Part shown: one piece after another, positions 50,332-59,604 of the stretch | Layout: the number at the start of each line of letters is the position of its first letter | Position numbering within the stretch: the first letter of the stretch is position 1 | NCBI GenBank assembly: GCA_963739615.1 | Contig: CAVUBD010000002.1 | Span: 62,001 to 126,000, forward strand | Length of the DNA: 64,000 bases | Source of the DNA: Palsa-504 sp963739615 | GTDB taxonomy: Bacteria > Actinomycetota > Actinomycetes > Streptosporangiales > Streptosporangiaceae | Direction of reading: 5' to 3' | Program-made: the position numbers and the translations under genes | The notes under the pieces: model-generated | What the model saw: only the letters and a program-made list of their open reading frames with translations | Told to the model about the DNA's origin: nothing | Databases searched by the model: none

Positions 50332-51297
50332 TCAGCCGCGGCTGCCCTCGATGGTGAGGTTGTAGACGCGCGCCTGGAAGACGCCGGACCCGGCCTGGGG
50401 CAGCGCGGTGAACCAGATCAGCACGTAACGAGCATGAACGGGGACGGTAAGGCGTACCGCGAGCGCGTCGCTCGCATTGATCGCGACCGCCGCGGCGGGC
50501 AGCTCCGCCAATGACGGCGTGTTACCCGCGCGCAGCTGGAAGGCGGCGCCGGGATCCGGGCCGAGGGTAATTTCCGCGCCGGTGATCGTCATCGTCTCCC
50601 CCATGTCCAGCAGCAGGCCGGTGCCTGGCTGCCCATTGGCGAAGCGCGACGAGCCGTATCCGTTGGTCATCCACGCCGTGGCCGGGTTGCCGTCGGTCGC
50701 GAGCCGCGCGAGCGCGGCGTTGTCACCGTCGGCCGCGCCGTGCGGGCCGAACGCCGTTACCCGGGCGGGGGTCAGCGCGCTGGAAGGAGCCGGGTGCGCG
50801 GGGGCGGCAAAGACGAAGTAGTAGACGGCGAAGCCGGTACCGGCCAGGACCAGGGCGGCCAGGACCAGGGCGGCCAGCGCCGGCACCCATCTGTTCCGCC
50901 GCGGCTCGATTCGGGAGAACGCGCCATCTCGCCCGGTCCGCCCGAACGGGATGGGCGGCGGTATGGCCTGCGCCGGGGCTGGCTCTACCTGATAGGTCGC
51001 GTCGAAGGCACTGATCAGCGGACCGGGATCCACGCTCAGGACGATCGCGATGGCGCGGATGTCACGGCGGGCCTGCGCCTGGCTGCCGGGCAGCAGATAG
51101 TCATCCCGCTCGATCGCGCGGATGATCGCTTCGCGGACGCGGGTGTAGTGGCTGACCTCGGCCACGGTGAGGCCCTTGCGGTGCCGCGCCCGCGCTAGTA
51201 CCTCGCCGACGGTTACGGCGTGACCCTGCGGTCCGTCGCCGATGTCCCTGCTCTCGGAAATCGAGGCCTCCGGGGAATTCCGCCCTTTTATACCCAC
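50332..51297 (-). CDS. RodZ-like HTH membrane protein with discoidin-like outer domain
   Basis: The 321-aa protein has a cytoplasmic RodZ-type helix-turn-helix (residues about 27-95: TVGEVLARARHRKGLTVAEV, YTRVREAIIRAIERDDY), one membrane helix at about 135-160 (LAALVLAALVLAGTGFAVYY), and an outer discoidin-like domain (LATDGNPATAWMTNGYG, GTGLLLDMGETMTITGAEI, VHARYVLIWFTALP). RodZ proteins link the cytoskeleton and wall synthesis. The outer domain is unlike classical RodZ C-termini but matches the MurJ-type domain of actinobacteria, so a role in wall synthesis or polar growth is inferred. It is cotranscribed with its shorter paralogue and follows purE. Confidence 0.75.
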   Translation of the reverse strand: MGIKGRNSPEASISESRDIGDGPQGHAVTVGEVLARARHRKGLTVAEVSHYTRVREAIIRAIERDDYLLPGSQAQARRDIRAIAIVLSVDPGPLISAFDATYQVEPAPAQAIPPPIPFGRTGRDGAFSRIEPRRNRWVPALAALVLAALVLAGTGFAVYYFVFAAPAHPAPSSALTPARVTAFGPHGAADGDNAALARLATDGNPATAWMTNGYGSSRFANGQPGTGLLLDMGETMTITGAEITLGPDPGAAFQLRAGNTPSLAELPAAAVAINASDALAVRLTVPVHARYVLIWFTALPQAGSGVFQARVYNLTIEGSRG

Positions 51298-51344
51298 CGT
51301 GAACTATAACTGTCTCTTCGTCCAGAGGCGGACGCTGAGGCGGG

Positions 51345-51848
51345 TCAGGAGGCGCCGGACTCCCGGAGGGCGGCTCCCTTGGCGCGGGCCTGGTCGGCTA
51401 GCCGGTCCGCGAACGCCATCAGCTTGGCGCGCAGTCCTGGGTCGGCGGTACCGAGGATGCGGACCGCGAGCAGGCCCGCGTTGCGGGCCCCGCCGACCGC
51501 CACGGTCGCGACCGGGATGCCGGCCGGCATCTGGACGATCGAGAGCAGCGAGTCCAGGCCGCTCAGGTTCTTCAGCGGGACGGGGACGCCGATCACCGGC
51601 AGCGGCGTGACCGAGGCCAGCATGCCGGGCAGGTGCGCGGCCCCGCCGGCCCCGGCGATGATGACGCGCAGGCCGCGGCCTTCGGCCGACGAGCCGTACT
51701 CGATCATCTCCCTCGGCATCCGGTGCGCCGACACCACGTCGGCCTCATAGGGAACGCCGAACTCGTCCAGCGCCTCGGCGGCCGCCCGCATCACCGGCCA
51801 GTCCGAATCGCTGCCCATCACCACCCCGACGACGGGGGCGGCGCTCAC
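51345..51848 (-). CDS. purE: N5-carboxyaminoimidazole ribonucleotide mutase
   Basis: The 167-aa protein is a class I PurE: VGVVMGSDSDWPVM phosphate-binding loop, SAHRMPREMIEY with the catalytic His, and IAGAGGAAHLPGML. It converts N5-CAIR to CAIR in purine synthesis. GTG 51848 overlaps the purK stop by 4 bp, so purK and purE are translated together. Confidence 0.97.
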   Translation of the reverse strand: MSAAPVVGVVMGSDSDWPVMRAAAEALDEFGVPYEADVVSAHRMPREMIEYGSSAEGRGLRVIIAGAGGAAHLPGMLASVTPLPVIGVPVPLKNLSGLDSLLSIVQMPAGIPVATVAVGGARNAGLLAVRILGTADPGLRAKLMAFADRLADQARAKGAALRESGAS

Positions 51849-53059
51849 TCGCCGTCCTCCGTGCCCCAGCGCAGGTAGCTGGCGGCCCGGCGGGCGCGAT
51901 CGGCGAGCTCCGCCGGGTCATGGCGGGTATTGTCACCGGTCACCGTCACGTGGCCGATCTTGCGGCCGGGACGCACCGGCTTGCCGTACATATGCACCTT
52001 CACCCCGGGATCCGCGGCCATCACGTGGATGTACCGATCGTAGATGTCCGCGTCGTCGCCGCCGAGCACGTTGGCCATCGCGGCGGCGGGGGCGGCCAGC
52101 GCGGGCGAGCCGAGCGGCAGGTCGAGCACGGCCCGCAGATGCTGCTCGAACTGCGAGGTCCGCGCTCCTTCGATGGTCCAGTGCCCGCAGTTGTGCGGGC
52201 GCATGGCGAGCTCGTTGACCAGCAGCCCGTCCTCGGTCTCGAAAAGCTCGACCGCCAGCAGGCCGGTCACGCCGAGTTCGGCCGCGACCCGCAGCGCCAG
52301 CTCGGATGCCCGGGCCGCCCGGCCGGGCGGCAGGCCAGGCGCGGGCGCGATCACCTCGCGGCAGATGCCGTCGCGCTGGATCGTCTGCACCACCGGGTAC
52401 ACCGCGCCCTGCCGGTGCGGTGAGCAGGCCGCGAGCACCGCGAGCTCACGGCTGAACGGAACGTACTCCTCCGCCAGGAAGGCCGGCCCGGCGGTGCCCG
52501 CCGCCGCGCCGAGGGCCAGCCCAGGGTACGCGAGCACCTCAGCGGCCTGCGCCGCGGACTCGCACACCCACACGCCCTTGCCGTCGTAGCCGCCGCTGAC
52601 CGACTTCAGCACGACCGGCCAGCTGCCCCCGGCGAACTCCTCGACATCGGCCAGGTCCTTGACCGGCGCGAAATGCGGGCAGGCGACGCCGAGCCGGGTC
52701 AGCCGCTCGCGCATCACCAGCTTGTCCTGGGTCAGCCGCAGCGCCGCGGCGCCCGGCCTGACGGTCACGCCCGCCTGCTCGAGCGCGGCCAGGTGCGGGC
52801 CTGGCACATGCTCGTGGTCGAAGGTGAGCACCTCGCAGCCGGCCGCGAACGCGAGCAGGTCGGCCCGCGAGCGGTAGTCCCCCAGCTGCGTTCCCGCGCA
52901 GACCTGGGCGGCGCTGTCGCCGGGGGAATCAGCCAGGACGCGAAAGCCGACGCCGAGGCCGATGGCGGCCTGAGCGGTCATCCGGGCCAGCTGGCCGGCG
53001 CCCACCATGCCCACCACGGGTGCGCCGGGCGTCAGCGAACGCGGCACGGAATCGGTCAC
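51845..53059 (-). CDS. purK: 5-(carboxyamino)imidazole ribonucleotide synthase
   Basis: The 404-aa protein is an ATP-grasp PurK: VGMVGAGQLARMTAQAA, VLKSVSGGYDGKGVW, AEEYVPFSRELAVLAA and NELAMRPHNCGHWTIEG. It makes N5-CAIR from AIR, ATP and bicarbonate. PurE follows with a 4-bp overlap. The order purE-purK beside a divergent gene for a GtrA-type membrane protein recalls Rv3275c-Rv3277, here with an NCS1 transporter inserted between. Confidence 0.97.
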   Translation of the reverse strand: MTDSVPRSLTPGAPVVGMVGAGQLARMTAQAAIGLGVGFRVLADSPGDSAAQVCAGTQLGDYRSRADLLAFAAGCEVLTFDHEHVPGPHLAALEQAGVTVRPGAAALRLTQDKLVMRERLTRLGVACPHFAPVKDLADVEEFAGGSWPVVLKSVSGGYDGKGVWVCESAAQAAEVLAYPGLALGAAAGTAGPAFLAEEYVPFSRELAVLAACSPHRQGAVYPVVQTIQRDGICREVIAPAPGLPPGRAARASELALRVAAELGVTGLLAVELFETEDGLLVNELAMRPHNCGHWTIEGARTSQFEQHLRAVLDLPLGSPALAAPAAAMANVLGGDDADIYDRYIHVMAADPGVKVHMYGKPVRPGRKIGHVTVTGDNTRHDPAELADRARRAASYLRWGTEDGE

Positions 53060-53198
53060 GGACCGTACCCTAACTGACCGGCGGGCATGCAGGTTGACGA
53101 CCGCACGCAGGCGGGCCCGTTCGGCCCGTTTATTGCGGTTTTTACCGGCGAAACGAATGTTAACTTTCGGGATACATCAGGCTGGGTAAAAACTCATA

Positions 53199-53225
53199 TG
53201 ATCACGCCATCTACCAGGGTGATCA
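53199..53225. promoter_or_regulatory. Inverted repeat before the NCS1 permease
   Basis: TGATCAC and GTGATCA are exact reverse complements with 13 bp between, ending 26 bp before the permease start. It lies in the 192-bp gap between divergent purK and the permease. It is a candidate operator for a purine- or pyrimidine-responsive regulator. Confidence 0.45.
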
Positions 53226-53251
53226 GGCGAGCCAGCCGAAGGAGCACGCTG

Positions 53252-54688
53252 ATGGCGACACGCGACCGAGATGTCCCGGTGAGGGATGCGGGCGCAGGGC
53301 CGGGGGTTCTCGTCCGCGAGGGCAGCTACGGCACCCAGGTCATCGCGGTCGAGCCGGGCGGCGCGGAATTCATCCCGCTGAACGAGCGGCACGGCAAGCC
53401 GCTCCAGCTCTTCTGGACCTGGACGTCGCCGAACATGGAGTTCGCCACGATCTTCGTCGGCGTGCTCGCGGTGGCCGCATTCGGCCTCGGCTTCTGGCAG
53501 GCGGTGCTCGCGCTGGCGCTTGGCAGCCTGATCGGCGGCATCACCCAGGGGATCCTGTCGCTGCGCGGGCCCCGGTACGGGGTGCCGCAGATGGTGCTGA
53601 GCCGGCTGGGGTTCGGCTACTGGGGCAACATCTTGCCCGCCGGGCTGAACTCGGTCACGGCCGGCATCGGCTGGTTCGCGGTCAACAGCGTCAGCGGCGC
53701 CCTGGCGCTGAACGTCCTCACCCACCTGCCGCAGGTGCTCTGCCTGCTGATCGTCGTGGCGGTGCAGGTCGTGGTGGCGTTCTTCGGCTACAACCTGGTG
53801 CACGTCTTCGAGCGGTACGCCTTCCCCGTCCTCGCCGTCATCTTCCTGATCGCGGCCGGGGTCATCCTGAGCAAGGCCCACCCCGGCGCTCACCACCAGA
53901 CGATCCCCGGCGCGTTCCTGATCACGTTCGGCGCCTCGTTCGGCTACGCGGTGGGCTGGAACCCGTACGCGTCCGACTACACCCGTTACTTCAAGCCCGA
54001 CACCAGCAAGGCCGCCATCGCCCTGTGGGCCGGCCTCGGGCTGTTCCTGTCCTGCGCGCTGCTCGAGATCGTCGGCGCGGCCGCCGCCACCGTGCTCAAC
54101 CCGGCCAGCGCGCTCGGCGCCAACCCGACCGGAGCGTTCACCGGCCTGCTGCCCAAGGCACTGGCCGACCTCACGCTGCTGGCCATCGCGCTCGGGGCCG
54201 TCTCGGCGAACGTGCTCAACATCTACTCAGGCGCGCTGTCGTTCACCGCGCTCGGCATCAAGCTGCCGCTGTCGCTGCGCCGGGCCATCGTGGCCCTCGG
54301 GTTCGGCGCCATCGGGTTCTTCCTGGCCTGGAGCGGGCTGCACAACGCGGGCACCAAGTACGAGAACTTCCTGCTGATCATCGCCTACTGGATCGCGCCC
54401 TGGCTCGCCGTCTACCTCTGCGACCTGCTGCTGCGGCCCAACCCCGACGAGACGCTGCTGTTCTCGGAAAAGCACAAGAACTGGGCCGGGCCTGCGGCCA
54501 TGGCGATCGGCATGGGCATCTCGATCTGGCTGTTCTCCAACCAGACCGAGTACGTCGGGCTGGTGCCCAAGCACATCGGGTCGGCCGGCGACCTGACCTT
54601 CGAGGCCGGTTTCCTGATCACGGCCGCGATCTACCTGGGCTGGCACGCCATCGCCGGGACCGGACGCGAGATCACGGTCAGCGCCTGA
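53252..54688 (+). CDS. NCS1-family nucleobase permease
   Basis: The 478-aa protein starts at ATG 53252, 7 nt after AAGGAG; the open frame reaches 53087 but that part is not membrane-like. It has about twelve hydrophobic segments and NCS1 hallmarks: FWTWTSPNMEFATIFVGVLA, RYGVPQMVLSRLGFGYWGN and FGYAVGWNPYASDYTRYF. Members import cytosine, purines, allantoin or thiamine precursors with protons or sodium. Divergence from purEK suggests a nucleobase or purine derivative; the substrate is not determined. A TGATCAC/GTGATCA inverted repeat is at the promoter. Confidence 0.9.
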   Translation: MATRDRDVPVRDAGAGPGVLVREGSYGTQVIAVEPGGAEFIPLNERHGKPLQLFWTWTSPNMEFATIFVGVLAVAAFGLGFWQAVLALALGSLIGGITQGILSLRGPRYGVPQMVLSRLGFGYWGNILPAGLNSVTAGIGWFAVNSVSGALALNVLTHLPQVLCLLIVVAVQVVVAFFGYNLVHVFERYAFPVLAVIFLIAAGVILSKAHPGAHHQTIPGAFLITFGASFGYAVGWNPYASDYTRYFKPDTSKAAIALWAGLGLFLSCALLEIVGAAAATVLNPASALGANPTGAFTGLLPKALADLTLLAIALGAVSANVLNIYSGALSFTALGIKLPLSLRRAIVALGFGAIGFFLAWSGLHNAGTKYENFLLIIAYWIAPWLAVYLCDLLLRPNPDETLLFSEKHKNWAGPAAMAIGMGISIWLFSNQTEYVGLVPKHIGSAGDLTFEAGFLITAAIYLGWHAIAGTGREITVSA

Positions 54689-54813
54689 CGCTCCGGGGTT
54701 TCACAGCATCACGTCAGGGAAGGCTGAGGCGGCACCTAGCCGCGGCCGGTAAAGTATGCGGGTCTCGCCGGGCCTGCGCCGACGGGCCCTGGCCGAAAGG
54801 AAACCGCTCTGTA

Positions 54814-55404
54814 ATGGTGAGCATCCGCCGACGCTTTGCTGAGCTGATCCCTGAACTGGCGAAATTCGGCGTCGTCGGGCTTATCGGGTCGGTCGTCGAC
54901 CTCGGCGGTGCCGCGTACCTGCACGGTGCCGTGGGCGTCGGCCCGATGGTGTCCAAGGGCCTGTCCCTGTGCGCGGCTACCGTGATCACCTACCTCGGCA
55001 GCCGGTTCTGGACCTTCCGGCACCGGGTCAACCAGGCCCTGCTCCGCGAGGGGGTGCTGTTCGTCGCGCTGAACGTGGTCGGGCTGGCCATCGCCGAGAT
55101 CGTCATCGCGGTCACCACGTACGGGCTCGGCAAGGAGGGGGTGCTGGCCTACAACGCGGCCAGCGTGGCCGGCACCGGGCTCGGGACGATTTTCCGGTAC
55201 TTCTCGTACAAGAAGTGGGTCTTCCTGGCCGGGGATCCCGGCGCGGCCGTGGCCGCCGGGGAAGCCGCGGTGTCCGGGATCGTCGATCCGGCCGAGGCCA
55301 GCCCGGCGGGGGCGAGGCTGGCCGGGATGTCGCGGCCGCACAGCTACGGGCCGCCGTGGGAGGTCCTCACCGACGCCGGAGAAGCCTCCGCCCCGCGCCG
55401 GTAG
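54814..55404 (+). CDS. GtrA-family membrane protein
   Basis: The 196-aa protein has four membrane helices in residues 12-130 and GtrA hallmarks: FGVVGLIGSVVDLGGAAYL, ATVITYLGSRFWTFRHR and GTIFRYFSYKKWVFL. GtrA proteins are thought to flip or assist transfer of lipid-linked sugars to cell-surface glycans; Rv3277 and Rv3789 are mycobacterial relatives. A GAAAGGA lies 12 nt before ATG 54814; GTG 54817 is an alternative. The C-terminal 60 residues are a soluble Pro/Ala-rich tail. It is convergent with the histidine kinase gene. Confidence 0.88.
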   Translation: MVSIRRRFAELIPELAKFGVVGLIGSVVDLGGAAYLHGAVGVGPMVSKGLSLCAATVITYLGSRFWTFRHRVNQALLREGVLFVALNVVGLAIAEIVIAVTTYGLGKEGVLAYNAASVAGTGLGTIFRYFSYKKWVFLAGDPGAAVAAGEAAVSGIVDPAEASPAGARLAGMSRPHSYGPPWEVLTDAGEASAPRR

Positions 55405-55420
55405 CGTCTCAGGCGCGGCC

Positions 55421-55460
55421 GCCTCAGGCGGGGCCGCGCTGCCTCAGGCGGGGCCGCGCA
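55421..55460. repeat. 20-bp tandem duplication at the end of the kinase gene
   Basis: The 20-mer starting GCCTCAGGCG occurs at 55421-55440 and 55441-55460 with one difference at the last base; a degraded third copy starts near 55407. The second copy contains the histidine kinase stop codon, so the duplication lengthens the intergenic tail without changing the protein much. Confidence 0.75.
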
Positions 55461-56448
55461 CGAGGACGGTGCCCGGCCGCGGCGGGTGCCTGGGCAGGAA
55501 GACCGCGAACGTGGCCGGCTTCGGCTTGACCAGGACGACGCGGCCGCCGTCGGCCGCCGCCATCGTCCGGGCCAGCGCCAGGCCCAGCCCCGTCCCCTCG
55601 GGACGGCCGCTGAAGCTCCGCTCGAAGATGCGCGGGACAAGCTCCGGCGGGATGCCGTTACCCTCGTCCCTGACTTCGATCACGACAGAACGCGCGTTCT
55701 GCGACGTCTGCAGGGTCACCGTTCCGCCGCCGTGCATCAGCGCGTTGTCCAGCAGCGTCGCGAGCACCTGGGCCAGGCCGCCCGGGGTGACGTGCGCCTG
55801 CAGGCCGCGCACGCCGATGACCACGAGCTTGCGCCGCACCCGCCGGAACGCGGGTTCCCACTCGACGACCTGCTGGTGGATGATCTCGTCGATGCCGGTA
55901 AGCGCGGCCGAGGCCGCGGTCGCCCGGCGGGCCGGGCTGAGCAGCTGGGTCACCACGTCCGCCAGCCGTTCGGCCTGGGTGAGGGCGGCGCTGCCCTCCT
56001 CGCGGACCACCTCAGGGTCGTCCGCCGCCGCGATCATCTCCTCCAGCCGCATCGACAGGGCGGTCAGCGGCGTGCGCAGCTGGTGCGAGGCGTCGACCGC
56101 GAGCTCACCGTCCGCCGCGAGCAGGCTGCTGAGCCTGCGGGCGGAGCTATCGAGGCCGTCGGCCAGCTGATCCAGTTCGGGAACGCCGTACCGGCGGCCC
56201 AGCGGGCGCGGGTCGCCGGCCCCGAGCCGCCCGGCCGCCTCGGCCAGCTCTTCCACCGGCCGCGCCAGCCGCCCCGCGAGCACCCCGGTCAGCCACGCGG
56301 CCAGCCCCGCCGCCACGATCATCAGCCCGGCGATCACCGCCACCGCGCCCGCCCCGCGGGTGGCCGCGATCACCAGCGCAGGCCCCCCCACCACCACCTC
56401 GGCCACCCCCGCCACCCCCAGGCAGCACCACCACACCCTCGTCCGCAT
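55444..56448 (-). CDS. Sensor histidine kinase
   Basis: The 334-aa protein has two N-terminal membrane helices (residues about 5-58) with almost no periplasmic loop, a HAMP domain (about 58-112), an H-box DASHQLRTPLTALSMRLEEM with the phospho-His, N-box LATLLDNALMHGG, G1 VRDEGNGIPPELV and G2 RPEGTGLGLALARTMA. The short outer part suggests intramembrane or envelope-stress sensing. It follows its response regulator by 32 bp and together they follow an MMPL transporter, so the system may sense cell-envelope lipid state. Confidence 0.93.
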   Translation of the reverse strand: MRTRVWWCCLGVAGVAEVVVGGPALVIAATRGAGAVAVIAGLMIVAAGLAAWLTGVLAGRLARPVEELAEAAGRLGAGDPRPLGRRYGVPELDQLADGLDSSARRLSSLLAADGELAVDASHQLRTPLTALSMRLEEMIAAADDPEVVREEGSAALTQAERLADVVTQLLSPARRATAASAALTGIDEIIHQQVVEWEPAFRRVRRKLVVIGVRGLQAHVTPGGLAQVLATLLDNALMHGGGTVTLQTSQNARSVVIEVRDEGNGIPPELVPRIFERSFSGRPEGTGLGLALARTMAAADGGRVVLVKPKPATFAVFLPRHPPRPGTVLVRGPA

Positions 56449-56480
56449 CAGCTACCCCATGCCCGGGCCATGGGGGGCCG

Positions 56481-57152
56481 TCAGTCGCCGCGTTCGAAGC
56501 GGAAGCCTACGCCGCGGACGGTGGTGATGTAGCGGGGGCTGTGGGCGTCGTCGCCGAGCTTGCGGCGCAGCCAGGAGATGTGCATGTCGAGGGTCTTGGT
56601 GGACGTCCACCATTTGGCGTCCCACACTTCGCGCATGATCTGCTCGCGGGTGACCACCTTGCCCGCTTCCCGCAGCAGGATGCAGAGCAGGTCGAATTCC
56701 TTGGTGGTGAGGTCGAGCTCGACGTCGCCGTGCCAGGCCCGGCGCGCCTCCGGATCGATCCGCACGCCGAGCGCGGCCGAGCCTTCCGCCGTTCCCCGGC
56801 GGAGCAGGGCCCGGACCCGGGCCAGCAGTTCGGCCAGCCGGAACGGCTTGGTGACGTAGTCGTCCGCACCCGCGTCGAGGCCGACCACGGTGTCCACCTC
56901 ATCGGCGCGCGCGGTGAGGATCAGCACCGGGACGGCGTACCCGCCGGCCCTGACCCGCCGGCACACCTCGAGCCCGTCGAGCTCGGGCAGGCCGATATCG
57001 AGCAGGATCAGGTCCACGCCTTCGCCCAGAGCCCGGTCGAGCGTGGCCGGCCCGTCCGCCGTGACGTCCACCTCGTACCCCTCCCGGCGCAGCGCACGGG
57101 ACAGGGGTTCGGAGATCGAGGTGTCATCCTCGGCGAGCAGCACGCGGGTCAT
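56481..57152 (-). CDS. OmpR/PhoB-family response regulator
   Basis: The 223-aa protein has a receiver domain (LLAEDDTSISE acidic pocket, phospho-Asp in LILLDIGLPELDGLEV, Thr in ILTARAD, Lys in YVTKPFRLAEL) and a C-terminal winged helix (LTTKEFDLLCILLREAGKVV, TLDMHISWLRRKLG, ITTVRGVGFRFE). It binds promoters as a dimer when phosphorylated by the kinase gene downstream. The MMPL transporter stop is 69 bp upstream, making one transcript plausible. Confidence 0.95.
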   Translation of the reverse strand: MTRVLLAEDDTSISEPLSRALRREGYEVDVTADGPATLDRALGEGVDLILLDIGLPELDGLEVCRRVRAGGYAVPVLILTARADEVDTVVGLDAGADDYVTKPFRLAELLARVRALLRRGTAEGSAALGVRIDPEARRAWHGDVELDLTTKEFDLLCILLREAGKVVTREQIMREVWDAKWWTSTKTLDMHISWLRRKLGDDAHSPRYITTVRGVGFRFERGD

Positions 57153-57221
57153 AAACTAATAGTAAAGCCACGGTAAAAAGTTCACGTCTCGCGGGGCGGC
57201 TGTCACGGTCCCGCAGCGGCC

Positions 57222-59531
57222 TTACGTGATGACCCGGGATTCCTCGGCGGGAATGCCCTGATCCTCGGTGCCGGTGCCCAGCTTGGATGGCCACCAGTTC
57301 CACCGGCCGAGCAGTATCACCGTCGACGGCACGAGCAGGGTCCGGACGAGGAAGGTGTCCATCAGCACGCCGAGCGCGAGACCCGCCCCCACGTCGCGGA
57401 ACTGGGTGGATCCTTGCTGTGCGCCCACGATCGCGAAGACGGAGAAGGTGCCGCCGAGTACCAGCCCGGCCGAGGTCACCGTGGTCCCCGTCGCGACCAG
57501 GGCACGGCTCACCGCCTCCCGCAACGGAAGCAGCTGCGCTTCCTCCCGGATCCTGCTCATCACCAGGATGTTGTAGTCCTCGCCCAGTGCCAGCAAGAAG
57601 ACGAACATCAGGAACGGCAGGAAGAAGACCAGCCCGCCGTCCCCGGCGATGTCAACGAAGAGCAGGACGGACAGGCCGAGCGCGGCCAGGTAGGACAGTC
57701 CCACCGAGAGGATCAGGTACAGCGGTGCCACCAGGCTCCGCATGACCAGCGCGAGCAGGATCCCGATCACGACGATCGCTATCGGGATCACGTGGGCCAG
57801 ATCGCTGTTGGAGATGCTGCTGATGTCGTAGATGGCCGGGGCCTGGCCGCCCACGCCGTAATCCGCGGCGCCGATGTTGCGCATGACGGAGGCGGCCGTC
57901 GCGCGGACCGCGGGGACGGCGTTCATCGCGGCCGTCGTCGACGCGTCTCCCGCCCGCAGGCCCGTCTCGAACTGAACCGTCAGGCCATCCGGGCTGACGT
58001 ACAGGCTCTCGGCGCGGTAGAGCTGGTAGGCGGCGGGCGAGATGGCAGCACCGGCAGGTGCTGCGGGCGGCAGCAGCTGGGGCGGGCCGAGCTTGTCGTG
58101 CAGGCTCGTCAGCTGGGCGGCGGTCAGCTCGCCGCCGTTCGGATTCAGCGGGCCGGTTATCCCGGTGAACAAACCGCTCGCCGCGAGCTGGCTATGGGCG
58201 GTGGCGAGCACCTGCGGGTCGGTCCAGGCCGGCTGGCGGAGCCGGTAGATGATGTTCGTCGGGTTCGCCGACGTGTTCGGGAAATGGGCGGAAAGAATCG
58301 CGGTTCCGGCCGCCGAGTCCGATCCCGCCGGGGCACTGGTGTTCCCCCCGAATCCGGACGGGGTGTACGCGGTGACCGCGATGGCCAGGCCGCCGAAGAC
58401 CACCAGGCCGGTCATGAGGGTGGCGGCCGGGCGGCTGACGATCCGGACCGCGACCCGGCCCCAGACGCCGGCCTTCCCCGTGCCCGCCTGGGTCTTGCTG
58501 GGCCAGAACACCGCCCGGCCGAAGACGGAGAGCAGCGCCGGCAGCAGCGTGAGCCCGGCCAGGAGCATCACCACGATGCCGATGGCCAGCGGAATGCCCA
58601 GGTTGGAGTAGAACTCGAAGGTGGCGAAGAGCAGCGAAAGCAGTGCCGCGACCACGGTGGCGGCCGAGAACGTGATCGACTCGCCCACCCGTTCCACCGC
58701 CGCGATCACCGCCTGCTTCTTGTCCAGGCCGCTGCGCAGGTTCTCCCGGACGCGGAAGACCAGGAACAGGCCGTAGTCGGTGCCCGCGCCGAGCACCAGC
58801 ACGATGAGCAGGATCTGGGCGAGCGGCGACACCTTCAGGCCATGATGGGCGGCTTCGGCCACGAGCGGCCCGGAGATCAGCACGGCGAACAGGGCCGGGA
58901 TGAGCGTGACCAGCGGGGCGAGCAGGGCCCGGAAGACCAGCAGCAGCAGCACGATGATGAACGCCAGCGACAGGTACTGGATCTCGGAGTCGGTGGAGCC
59001 CGACTTGTTCTGCTGGTCCACGTTGATCGCGACCGCGCCCGCGAGGTGCACCGACAGCCCCGGCGGCGGAGCGTCGCGGGAGATCGTGGCGCGCATGTCC
59101 TTGACGAGCGTCGTGAGCCCGCTGCCGCTGCCGCCGCCGCTGACGGTCGACAGCACCTGGAGCTGCGCCGCCTGGCCGTCGGGCGAGTGGCCGAGGTCAC
59201 GCACTCGCGCGACGGTGGACACCTGGCCGAGGTCATGCTGAAGCTTGCTCAGCCAGGCCTGGTCGGTCGCGGTCAGCGGACCCTGCGCGGACGCAGCGAC
59301 CACCGGCACCGGCGTGAGGGTCGACGCCCCCAGCGGCCCGGCCAGCTGCAGAGCGTGCTCGCTCGGCGCGCTGGCCGGCAGGAAGTTGGCGTTGTTGCCC
59401 TGGGTGACGCTGGACAACGAGGGCAGGGCCCGCGGCACGCCGAAGGCCGCCACTACCCATACGAGAATGACAAGCCATCGGAATTTCACTGCAAAGGAGC
59501 CGATACCCCCGAATATCGCGTGTGCTCGCAC
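57222..59531 (-). CDS. MMPL/RND-type lipid transporter
   Basis: The 769-aa protein has the two-fold MMPL plan: helix 1 (FRWLVILVWVVAAFG), a large outer domain, five helices, a second outer domain (about residues 400-545) and five more helices. The proton-relay motifs are VLGAGTDYGLFLVFRVRE in the first half and LALGEDYNILVMSRIREE in the second. Such transporters export envelope lipids or siderophores, or confer drug resistance; substrate is not determined. It starts 73 bp after the carboxylase beta-subunit stop and precedes the two-component system. Confidence 0.92.
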   Translation of the reverse strand: MRAHAIFGGIGSFAVKFRWLVILVWVVAAFGVPRALPSLSSVTQGNNANFLPASAPSEHALQLAGPLGASTLTPVPVVAASAQGPLTATDQAWLSKLQHDLGQVSTVARVRDLGHSPDGQAAQLQVLSTVSGGGSGSGLTTLVKDMRATISRDAPPPGLSVHLAGAVAINVDQQNKSGSTDSEIQYLSLAFIIVLLLLVFRALLAPLVTLIPALFAVLISGPLVAEAAHHGLKVSPLAQILLIVLVLGAGTDYGLFLVFRVRENLRSGLDKKQAVIAAVERVGESITFSAATVVAALLSLLFATFEFYSNLGIPLAIGIVVMLLAGLTLLPALLSVFGRAVFWPSKTQAGTGKAGVWGRVAVRIVSRPAATLMTGLVVFGGLAIAVTAYTPSGFGGNTSAPAGSDSAAGTAILSAHFPNTSANPTNIIYRLRQPAWTDPQVLATAHSQLAASGLFTGITGPLNPNGGELTAAQLTSLHDKLGPPQLLPPAAPAGAAISPAAYQLYRAESLYVSPDGLTVQFETGLRAGDASTTAAMNAVPAVRATAASVMRNIGAADYGVGGQAPAIYDISSISNSDLAHVIPIAIVVIGILLALVMRSLVAPLYLILSVGLSYLAALGLSVLLFVDIAGDGGLVFFLPFLMFVFLLALGEDYNILVMSRIREEAQLLPLREAVSRALVATGTTVTSAGLVLGGTFSVFAIVGAQQGSTQFRDVGAGLALGVLMDTFLVRTLLVPSTVILLGRWNWWPSKLGTGTEDQGIPAEESRVIT

Positions 59532-59604
59532 GGCCCGAGCTTACTGGGCCCGACCTGAGAGCCGCCTGAGATCGTCTTGCTCCCTGCCGGCCGGGCCGGG
59601 CCGG

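Noticed and set aside
57414..59558. 714-codon plus-strand ORF opposite the MMPL gene
   Set aside because: Shadow frame: rich in Arg, Gly, Gln and His with no membrane or domain pattern, while the minus strand encodes a complete MMPL protein.
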